From the NCBI GenBank assembly GCA_037968475.1, contig JBBKVO010000008.1, positions 1-64,000 of the forward strand: 64,000 nucleotides of DNA, written 5' to 3'. Both the position numbers and the translations under genes were made by a program. Below, one piece after another: positions 57,586-64,000 of the stretch. Below the pieces are notes generated by a model, which had not been told where the DNA came from, made no database searches, and saw nothing but the letters and a program-made list of their open reading frames with translations. This stretch comes from SB11 sp037968475 (lineage in GTDB: Bacteria; Bacteroidota; Bacteroidia; UBA8524). Numbering within the stretch: position 1 is the first letter of the stretch; each line of letters opens with the position of its first letter.

Positions 57586-58134
57586 GTGTGGAATGATAAC
57601 GATATAGTACGCGGCTGTGTAAACAACGACCCGAAAACACAACAGGAGTTGTATCAAAGGCTTGCACCAAAAATGCTAGCCATTTGTTACCGCTATTGTA
57701 ATGATGGGGACGATGCCAAAGACGTTATGCACGAAGCATTTATGAAGGTGTATACCAACATTGGCAAGTTTAAGTTTAACAGTAGTTTAGAAACGTGGGT
57801 AACACGGATAATGATAAACACGTCGATAGATTTTTTTAAGAAGAAAACTAAGCTAAGCCGACTGTTTGATAACATGAAAGACGGTGAAGAATATAACGAA
57901 GAGTATGAGGTAGACGACCCCGGAACAGATGTGAGCGAAGAAACCCTGCTGAAATTGGTGGATGAATTGCCCAAAGGAAGCAAACTGGTGTTTAACTTAT
58001 TTGCTATTGAGGGTTTAGGGCACAAGGATATAGCACAAATGCTGGGGATATCAGAAGGGACATCAAAGTCGCAATTATCGCGAGCCAGAGAATTACTAAA
58101 AAGAGCACTTAAAGAAAATAAACTAATTGAGTAA
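57586..58134 (+). CDS. second ECF RNA polymerase sigma factor
   Basis: A 182-residue group 4 sigma factor resembling the one at 6705-7277: region 2 (QRLAPKMLAICYRYCNDGDD, AKDVMHEAFMKVYTNI, SLETWVTRIMINTSIDFF) and region 4 (ELPKGSKLVFNLFAIEGLGH, IAQMLGISEGTSKSQLSRAR). The start is GTG at 57586 (MWNDNDIVRGC); no in-frame ATG lies upstream. Its stop overlaps the next start by eight bases. The two-part TGCAGC/TTGTCAATA promoter of the first cluster is not seen before this gene, so it may respond to something else or be controlled differently. It is paired with an unrelated T9SS cargo gene downstream, unlike the first cluster. Confidence 0.9.
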   Translation: MWNDNDIVRGCVNNDPKTQQELYQRLAPKMLAICYRYCNDGDDAKDVMHEAFMKVYTNIGKFKFNSSLETWVTRIMINTSIDFFKKKTKLSRLFDNMKDGEEYNEEYEVDDPGTDVSEETLLKLVDELPKGSKLVFNLFAIEGLGHKDIAQMLGISEGTSKSQLSRARELLKRALKENKLIE

Positions 58135-59596
58135 AAAGAGAATACATATTGACGAGCTTTTCCGCAGGGGATTGGGCAATATGCAAATGCCCGTTGCCGG
58201 CGATGATTGGGCAGTGATGCAAGCCCAAATAGCCGCTGCACAAAAAGAGCGTAAACGTCGCCGTGCTATATGGTGGTGGCTGTTTGGGTTGTTGCTTGTT
58301 GCGGGTGGCTCACTATCGACATATTCAATTTTAAACAGTAAAGAAAATGCAACTTCTCCACTTGTAGTTAAGGATACACCTGTAACATTACCTCAAAACA
58401 ATAGGACTAATGGAATAACTAGCGGTACTGAAAACGAAACTTTTGACATACAAAATACAACCACCGCAGAAGACGGGGCAAACGAAGGGCAAAACAGCGC
58501 CAATGCTAATAATACAAATAATTCTTTTGCTGATAATACTAATCGTAACAATACCTCAACATCAAGCAACGGCAGGCATAGCAATGTTAATAGGACTACT
58601 GCCACTGATAATGGTGAGCCGCAAAGTGCCACCCAAAGTGGAGGTGATGATGAAAATAATACCTCTACTCAAAATGGAGAAGGTACAGAAACTAATGCTG
58701 CTGATAATGGTACGTCAAGCAATGGAAATACTCCAAAACCAAACGATGAAAACCCTATACCGCCAGCACCAGCCGCAACCCAACAGTCAGCAGTAAATAC
58801 AGCTATTGATAGTGTACCCGATGATGAAAATAATGGTGAAGAGGCAGAACAAGCAACAGCAAAGGAGACAGCAGTTCCTCCTCTTCCTACAAAAGCATTA
58901 AAAAAACTATCTATTATACAGTTGGGTTTAGGCTTTGTTCCTACGTTTGTCCACTGGCAAACACCGCAAAATACCCGCTATGGGCAAATACTAAAACAAG
59001 GCGGAAAATCAACATCAAGCAGCGGAATTAATTTTTCAGCTGATTTTAGGATAACCAATAAATGGTGGATAGGTTCGGGTGTTGATATTAGCAATATAAA
59101 AAGCAAGGGAAACTATAAATATACTCACCAGATATACGACTCTATACCAGTGCTTGGGACAGGTGGCGAGATTAAAGGATATTTTCACACTAATTTTAGA
59201 GATACAAGCCACAATTATTATCTACAAAGTACCTATACCTTTATCTCTATACCTATACAAACTTGGTATAATTTCCCGCTAAATCAAAAAACAGGTATAT
59301 TGTTGGGTAGCAATGTGCAATTTCACTACTTGGCAATGGCTAGGGGAGAATACATTAACCCCAATACATTGTTTAGTCAAAAAGCTACAGCAAATAATGA
59401 CCAGTTTAGAAAACTAAACTTTAGTGTGGCTTTACAATTGGGCTATTACTACACAATAAGTAATAGGTGGCGTTTTGAAAGTGTAGTACAACTGCAGCAA
59501 ATGGGCAAAAGTTTGTTTAGTGATAATGTGGGTGCTAATGTTCGCCTACAAAGCATAGGTTTAAATATGGGTATAGTGTATAATTTAATGCGTTAA
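58127..59596 (+). CDS. second membrane-anchored protein with beta-barrel domain
   Basis: A 489-residue protein with the same plan as 7255-8706: a charged start (IDELFRRGLGNMQMPVAGDD, where the P-x2-G-x-x-W-A pattern matches the first protein), a transmembrane helix at about residues 47-68 (RAIWWWLFGLLLVAGGSL), a long Asn/Thr/Glu-rich linker (about 75-250) and, from about 260, strands of outer-membrane barrel type (LSIIQLGLGFVPTFVHW, SWIGSGVDISN-like) to LNMGIVYNLMR. The start is TTG at 58127, overlapping the sigma gene by eight bases. It is probably the regulator of the sigma factor; the barrel role and topology are unknown. The next gene starts eight bases beyond its stop codon. Confidence 0.65.
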   Translation: MSKKRIHIDELFRRGLGNMQMPVAGDDWAVMQAQIAAAQKERKRRRAIWWWLFGLLLVAGGSLSTYSILNSKENATSPLVVKDTPVTLPQNNRTNGITSGTENETFDIQNTTTAEDGANEGQNSANANNTNNSFADNTNRNNTSTSSNGRHSNVNRTTATDNGEPQSATQSGGDDENNTSTQNGEGTETNAADNGTSSNGNTPKPNDENPIPPAPAATQQSAVNTAIDSVPDDENNGEEAEQATAKETAVPPLPTKALKKLSIIQLGLGFVPTFVHWQTPQNTRYGQILKQGGKSTSSSGINFSADFRITNKWWIGSGVDISNIKSKGNYKYTHQIYDSIPVLGTGGEIKGYFHTNFRDTSHNYYLQSTYTFISIPIQTWYNFPLNQKTGILLGSNVQFHYLAMARGEYINPNTLFSQKATANNDQFRKLNFSVALQLGYYYTISNRWRFESVVQLQQMGKSLFSDNVGANVRLQSIGLNMGIVYNLMR

Positions 59597-59603
59597 AAAG
59601 GGA

Positions 59604-62066
59604 ATGAAAATGAAGAGCTTGAAAATAGTTGTAGCCCTATTGGTTTGCTGGGCGGCCAAGCCCCAAACTCTTGCCGCACAAATATGGAAACCTTTGGGAC
59701 AGGGGTTTGAGCAAGTGCCTGTGGCAGTTACTTCAACGCCTGATTATATGTACTTTGCCTTTGTTGATTCTACATCATTTGGCGGCAATGCCAAAGGTTT
59801 TTTGGTAGCTAGGTGGAATGGCTTTTTCTGGCAAAATATATCCACTTTTATAGCAGGGCAAGGCTCGCAGCTTACTACAATGGCGTGGTATAAAAACAAA
59901 CTATATGTAGGCGGTTTTTTTGATACCGTGTTGTTAGCATCCTCTCGTACGGGTCTTTTAGTTCTTGAAGATAAAAAATGGAAGAATATAGCCAAACGCC
60001 ATATTGATGATTTTAGCCCACTACGCATAAACGATTTAGAAGTGTTTGACAATCAATTGTATGCGGCAGGTGCATTTAGTCGTATAGATACTACTAGAGC
60101 TAATGGTTTGGCGGTGTACAATGGTTCAACTTGGGATGTGGTAAATAATTTTCAGGGTAAGTATGTAGGCATAGCTTCAAGTTTAGAAACATATCACGAT
60201 ACCCTTTTTGTGGGAGGCAATTATACACTTGGCAGCATACCATCACCCATAGTTAAAATAAAAGGGACAATGGTACTACCCGATACACTTTCGCCTTTTG
60301 TTAGTATACGCCATTTGCAAGCAGGTAAAAATGAAATGATGGTATTTGGTGATGCTACGGGTGCTATAAAAACCATACACGCATACAAAAGTGGTGGGTG
60401 GTATAATCGTGAAAAAAACTTCCCTAATTTACAAACGGCAGTATTTGCCGATGCTACTTTTTATAATGATGAATTTTGGGCGTGTGGCATTATAGATATT
60501 GGAGGTAAAACCAATAATATAATTAAATGGGCTGATACTGCATGGGTGGTGCTTGACGATATAAACCTAAATGGTGTGCGTTTTATCAAAGCATTTAGAA
60601 ATAAGCTGTTTGTTACAGGAAACTTTATTTATTACCAACGTATACTATTAAACCACGTAGCTGAGTACGACGAAAACTTGGCCATTATTACAGGCAAAGT
60701 ATATATTGATGCAAATAATAACTGCAAACAAGATGCTGGAGAAAAACCAGTTGCAGGGCAAGTGGTACGTTTGTGGAATGGTATTTTGGTGGCATATACC
60801 GATAGGGAAGGACGATACAGCTTTGTTGTACCCAAAAGCGGCACATACCAAATAAATACTTTACTGCGTAAATATTGGACATTGAGCAATTGTGTGCCCA
60901 ATCAATATTTATTTTCGCCTTCAAATTCCACCGCTATTTTCGATTCTGCTGATTTTCCTATGCACCCCGATGTTAATATTCGAGATGTTAGCGTGAAAAT
61001 AGTGCCTAATACAGGTTTTAAAATCCGAAGGGGGTATACTGAAGTGTATAATCTTATTTACCGTAACAATGGCGGTCAAACCATACCTACAGGAACAATT
61101 AAGTTAAAAATTGATGATAGTTTAGATAACTTTATGTCCATACCTCCGCCATCATCCATAAACAACGGCATAGCCGAATGGAATTATACCAATCTTGCAG
61201 CTGGTGAGATAAAGGGCATATTATTCAGAGGGAAAGTAAACAACAATACAAGTAATATAGCGTTTATGGCAGAAGCCCAGAGTACTAATGATGCTTTTGC
61301 TGATGATAATTACGATACTTTACAGCAAACTGTAAGTAGTGATAGCTCACTAAGAGGTAAGTATATTTTTCCTGAACCTGCGACTGGAGACAGTATCACT
61401 ATTTTTCCTGAAAAGGGACAACACGAGGTTGAATATCTTATTAGGTTTGAAAACAAAACCGCTGATACTGTAAACACGGTGGTAGTGGTTGATACGATTG
61501 ATTTGAACCTTAGCCTTGAGTATATACAAGAGTTGGGCGCAAGCCATCCGTATACTACACAAGTGGTGAACCTTGCGCCGCAGTTTGGTAAAGGCATTTT
61601 GATATGGACGTTTAATAATATTAACCTACCTCCCAACCCTACCAATAGCAACGATTTTACAGACAATCGCGGACAGATACGCTTCAAAATTCGTCTTAGT
61701 CCCACAACTCCAATTGGTACATTGGTGGTAAACAAAGCGCATATATTGTACGATTATGATGTTCCCAATGCCACCAATCCTGTATTTTGTATGCTGGATA
61801 AAACCAATAGTGTAGCCGAAAATCAAACTATCGAAGGGCTTAGTCTTTACCCTAATCCGGTTACTAATCAATTAAATATAGAGTTACCGCAAGAAGCCTT
61901 GTACACCCTTTCAGTCAACACAATAGAAGGTAAACAGTGCTTACCTGTACAATACTTTATGGGCAATACTACTACCGTTGATGTAGCGGGTTTATCAAAA
62001 GGCATTTACATACTACACCTTAGCAACGGGCAACAAAGTACCTATACTAAATTTGTGAAAGAGTAG
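59604..62066 (+). CDS. T9SS cargo protein with propeller-like N-terminus and type A sorting domain
   Basis: An 820-residue secreted protein. Signal peptide: VVALLVCWAAKPQTLAAQ. Residues about 25-355 repeat GGFFDT, VYNGSTWDVVN and similar WNG/W-strand blocks that look like a propeller. About 365-440 is an SdrD B-like module (GKVYIDANNNCKQDAGEKPV). About 450-735 are beta-sandwich repeats with VDTIDLNLSLEYIQELGAS. The last 75 residues are a type A T9SS signal: SLYPNPVTNQLNIELPQ, then GKQCLP and GIYILHLSNGQQ with a terminal FVKE. It should be exported through T9SS and cleaved at the surface. It probably belongs to the operon of the second sigma factor, seven bases after the preceding stop. Confidence 0.85.
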   Translation: MKMKSLKIVVALLVCWAAKPQTLAAQIWKPLGQGFEQVPVAVTSTPDYMYFAFVDSTSFGGNAKGFLVARWNGFFWQNISTFIAGQGSQLTTMAWYKNKLYVGGFFDTVLLASSRTGLLVLEDKKWKNIAKRHIDDFSPLRINDLEVFDNQLYAAGAFSRIDTTRANGLAVYNGSTWDVVNNFQGKYVGIASSLETYHDTLFVGGNYTLGSIPSPIVKIKGTMVLPDTLSPFVSIRHLQAGKNEMMVFGDATGAIKTIHAYKSGGWYNREKNFPNLQTAVFADATFYNDEFWACGIIDIGGKTNNIIKWADTAWVVLDDINLNGVRFIKAFRNKLFVTGNFIYYQRILLNHVAEYDENLAIITGKVYIDANNNCKQDAGEKPVAGQVVRLWNGILVAYTDREGRYSFVVPKSGTYQINTLLRKYWTLSNCVPNQYLFSPSNSTAIFDSADFPMHPDVNIRDVSVKIVPNTGFKIRRGYTEVYNLIYRNNGGQTIPTGTIKLKIDDSLDNFMSIPPPSSINNGIAEWNYTNLAAGEIKGILFRGKVNNNTSNIAFMAEAQSTNDAFADDNYDTLQQTVSSDSSLRGKYIFPEPATGDSITIFPEKGQHEVEYLIRFENKTADTVNTVVVVDTIDLNLSLEYIQELGASHPYTTQVVNLAPQFGKGILIWTFNNINLPPNPTNSNDFTDNRGQIRFKIRLSPTTPIGTLVVNKAHILYDYDVPNATNPVFCMLDKTNSVAENQTIEGLSLYPNPVTNQLNIELPQEALYTLSVNTIEGKQCLPVQYFMGNTTTVDVAGLSKGIYILHLSNGQQSTYTKFVKE

Positions 62067-62084
62067 ATGTTCGTAGTGCTGAAC

Positions 62085-62250
62085 TCGATTCAGCATCTCG
62101 TTGCCCCGTCACCCTGAATTTATTTCAGGGTCTCGCTTTGTAATTCACATGAATTGAGCAACGAGATGCCGACCTTCGTCGGCATGACGGGGAAACAAGC
62201 GCGTTGTCATCCTGAGGTAACTCGAAGGGTGAGAAGGGCAGACTAACACG
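62085..62250. repeat. inverted-repeat block with GTCATCCTGAG-type units
   Basis: GCATCTCGTTGC (about 62093-62104) and GCAACGAGATGC (about 62157-62168) form an outer inverted repeat around CACCCTGAATTTATTTCAGG. GCCGACCTTCGTCGGCATGA and GTTGTCATCCTGAGGTAACT follow. The block corresponds in reverse to 42961-43062. Nothing else is found up to the terminator. Confidence 0.75.
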
Positions 62251-62352
62251 TATGGTTCGAGCGACCTCTCCATAACAAGCCACGCACATGGGTTTGACTC
62301 CGCTCACCATGACATGGCCGCGCACGACTATCGCCATTGCTAGAAATCCATA

Positions 62353-62389
62353 AAACAATTAGCTGCCCTTTTGAGGCAGCTAATTGTTT
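62353..62389. terminator. bidirectional terminator
   Basis: AAACAATTAGCTGCC and GGCAGCTAATTGTTT are perfect complements with a seven-base loop, between the T9SS cargo gene and the convergent OmpA gene. Confidence 0.87.
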
Positions 62390-62414
62390 AAGGTAAGATT
62401 GAGAAAGGTTTGTT

Positions 62415-63485
62415 TTAATATGTTAATGAAATTTCTACTCGGCGGTTAGCTGTACGGCCTTCTTCAGTATCATTACCTTGCAAGGGGCGGGTATCGCCAA
62501 GCCCTTCTGATGAAATACTGTTTTCATCAATGCCTTTGTTTACCAAATATTCTCTTACTGCATAAGCACGGCGTTTTGATAAATCTAAATTATACGCTGC
62601 TTCACCTGTATTATCTGTGTGTCCGCTTATTTTGGTTCTAACACCGTTTAGGGTAAGTATTATAACTGCCAGCCTATCCAGTTCTTTTTTTGATGCGTCA
62701 GTTAGTTTATCGCTATTGGTTTCAAACAATATGTTTTTTGCTATCGCCGATACATCGGTTTGTGCTTGTTGCAAGGGGCTTTCGCTTTCGCCTTTACAAC
62801 CTTGGCTGTTCACTTTAGTAGGGTAGGGTGTTTCGGGGCATTTATCAATATTATCAGGCACACCGTCGCCATCGCCATCGGTTTTATTTTTACCAAAATT
62901 TAGTACAAAGCCTACCGTGTGGTTTAGTATAGCATCGTTGCCGCCAATGGCAAAAGCATCAAACTTATCGTTCATAGTTAGGTTATAAGTGCTTTGCACA
63001 TAAATACCAAAATTGGGCGATAGGTTTAACCGTACCCCTGCACCCAAGGGTATATTGGCAAATACTTGCCTGCCAAAACTATCGTTATTGTAGTTGTTTA
63101 TGCCCATCAAACCTATACCTGCGGTAAGGTATGGGGCTATTTTAGAGTTTTCGGGTAGAATAAAACCATTATTAAACTTAATGTTTACATTAAAGTTAGC
63201 ATTAAGCATAAACGAACGTATAGGGCGGTACACAGTATCGCCTGTTTCGTAATTAAAACGTCCGTAGTTTAAATTAAACCCCGCATCTATAAGTGGATTA
63301 ACATAGCGGGCTACACGTACGCCCCAAGCCCCTCTAAAATCATTAAACTTTAAAAAACCGTCGCCCAAATCACCATTATACTCTCTTATATTCAAATCGA
63401 CACCTACGCCCCAAGGGTGCTTACGGTTTTGCGCCGTAGCGGCAACAGTTATCAGTAAAAAAACGATTAGGTAAATTTTTTTCAT
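62415..63485 (-). CDS. OmpA-family outer membrane protein with one TSP3 unit
   Basis: A 356-residue protein: signal peptide (IVFLLITVAATAQ), a porin-like barrel of about 190 residues (VGVDLNIREYNGDLGDGFL, GVRLNLSPNFGIYVQSTY, AILNHTVGFVLNFG), one TSP3 calcium-binding stretch (DGDGDGVPDNIDKCPETPYP), a hinge and the OmpA peptidoglycan-binding domain (about 255-356) with ISGHTDNTGEAAYNLDLSKR and ANRRVEISLTY. It is shorter than the OmpA pair at 29462-34501 and has a different barrel, so it is a separate member. It likely tethers the outer membrane to the cell wall. Two hairpin terminators upstream belong to the gene at 63780. Confidence 0.88.
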   Translation of the reverse strand: MKKIYLIVFLLITVAATAQNRKHPWGVGVDLNIREYNGDLGDGFLKFNDFRGAWGVRVARYVNPLIDAGFNLNYGRFNYETGDTVYRPIRSFMLNANFNVNIKFNNGFILPENSKIAPYLTAGIGLMGINNYNNDSFGRQVFANIPLGAGVRLNLSPNFGIYVQSTYNLTMNDKFDAFAIGGNDAILNHTVGFVLNFGKNKTDGDGDGVPDNIDKCPETPYPTKVNSQGCKGESESPLQQAQTDVSAIAKNILFETNSDKLTDASKKELDRLAVIILTLNGVRTKISGHTDNTGEAAYNLDLSKRRAYAVREYLVNKGIDENSISSEGLGDTRPLQGNDTEEGRTANRRVEISLTY

Positions 63486-63651
63486 ACACTCTTTCTTTTT
63501 TGGTGCACAGCAAAAACTGTGTTTCGAAGTGTAAATATACTAATATTTGGTGCTTATTGTACAAAGTACAATTACTATTTTATGTTAATAACTGTAAAAA
63601 ATTGTTTATCAAACATTTACATGGTTTTTACGGTGGATAAACAGCATAAAA

Positions 63652-63672
63652 AAAGCCGCACAGGGCGGCTTT
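63652..63672 (-). terminator. second terminator downstream of 63780-64000
   Basis: AAAGCCGC and GCGGCTTT with a five-base loop. Read on the minus strand the hairpin runs into a T-run, so it stops minus-strand transcripts. Confidence 0.65.
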
Positions 63673-63708
63673 AGCTATAAAATAGGGGAGTGGTTTGTGA
63701 AATTGAAA

Positions 63709-63742
63709 AAGCCGGTCTGAAAGCAAATTTCAGTACCGGCTT
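63709..63742 (-). terminator. first terminator downstream of 63780-64000
   Basis: AAGCCGGT pairs with ACCGGCTT, and inside it CTGAAA pairs with TTTCAG. On the minus strand it is followed by CTTTTT. Together with 63652-63672 it gives a tandem terminator. Confidence 0.7.
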
Positions 63743-63779
63743 GTTGTAAATAGTATATAGATTAGCGAAAATGCTTCAC

Positions 63780-64000
63780 TTATTTCACTAAAAGCATAAT
63801 ATTCTTATTTAGGTTCTCCCCTGTAATTTTAACACTGTACATGCCTTGGGCCATATTGGCTTTGCTTATGTCCAATGGTAACTGATTACTGCCTTTAACA
63901 AGTGTGAAATCCTCACTATAATATGTTCTGCCCAGCATATCATAAATATAAACTTTGGCGTTAACGGTAGTTTCTGATTCAATTTCGACAGTTACTTCAT
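63780..64000 (-). CDS. partial gene: C-terminus of a T9SS cargo protein
   Basis: Only the last 73 codons are in the window; the stop is TTA at 63780-63782 read on the minus strand. The translated end contains VNAKVYIYDMLGRTYYSED, LPLDISKANMAQGMYSVKI and finishes GENLNKNIMLLVK. The I-Y-D-x-L-G-R, D-I-S and G-x-Y-S-V-K-I blocks are the signature of the type A C-terminal sorting domain, which sends proteins out through the type IX secretion system. What the body of the protein does lies outside the window. Two terminators follow it downstream on the minus strand. Confidence 0.8.
   Translation of the reverse strand, partial: EVTVEIESETTVNAKVYIYDMLGRTYYSEDFTLVKGSNQLPLDISKANMAQGMYSVKITGENLNKNIMLLVK

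Overview
The window is chromosomal DNA from a Bacteroidota bacterium. The phylum call rests on two type IX secretion (T9SS) C-terminal sorting domains (59604-62066 and an edge-truncated gene at 63780-64000), OmpA proteins with thrombospondin-type-3 calcium repeats, many lipoproteins with a lipobox directly followed by Lys/Ser-rich sequence, TAnnTTTG-type -7 promoter elements, and AT-rich DNA with housekeeping genes typical of the phylum. The genus cannot be read from the sequence. No rRNA, tRNA, CRISPR array, phage or transposase gene was seen.

Layout. 1-1355: a GNAT acetyltransferase bracketed by direct repeats, then a MITE-like element. 1356-6571: lysA, a secreted phosphodiesterase, a secreted thioredoxin-fold protein and an Omp28-like lipoprotein. 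6648-10905: the most interesting region, an ECF sigma factor, a membrane-anchored beta-barrel protein overlapping it, and three small-lipoprotein genes, with the sigma gene and all three lipoprotein genes preceded by the same two-part promoter. 10933-16796: YugP-type protease, a 52-residue membrane protein, prolyl oligopeptidase, and an mntR-like/Nramp manganese operon. 16965-22022: thioesterase, smpB, pcm, an oxidoreductase and a lipoprotein/sugar-transferase pair. 22478-29316: TPR-CAP protein, a beta-barrel protein, priA, sixA, a DUF423 protein. 29462-35388: a tandem pair of large OmpA proteins and a second Omp28-like lipoprotein. 35625-42807: Crp-like regulator with a DUF4386 protein, the cca / pRiA4-ORF3-like / miaA group, heptosyltransferase, ADP-ribosylglycohydrolase, a lipoprotein. 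43150-57243: dapD, GNAT-nitrilase, FkbM methyltransferase, a thioredoxin lipid-side protein, SRPBCC protein, beta-CASP nuclease, FRG protein, dnaB, glycosyltransferase, serine hydrolase, USP protein, nucleoside phosphorylase. 57586-62066: a second ECF sigma / membrane-anchored barrel pair, joined to a T9SS cargo protein. 62415-64000: a third OmpA protein and the end of another T9SS cargo gene.

How genes work together. lysA and dapD supply the succinylase route to meso-diaminopimelate and lysine. The mntR-like regulator, its palindromic operator and the overlapping Nramp gene form a manganese circuit. cca and miaA both mature tRNA. The two sigma/barrel pairs look like cell-envelope signalling units; the first appears to switch on its own gene and a family of five related lipoprotein domains.

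Most intergenic DNA over about 150 bases holds dispersed repeats: a GCGTCCGCTC REP-like element (3 copies), a double palindrome whose stems covary (2 clear copies), a 116-118 bp MITE-like element (2 copies), a GTCATCCTGAG-type element (several copies) and the repeats around the first gene.
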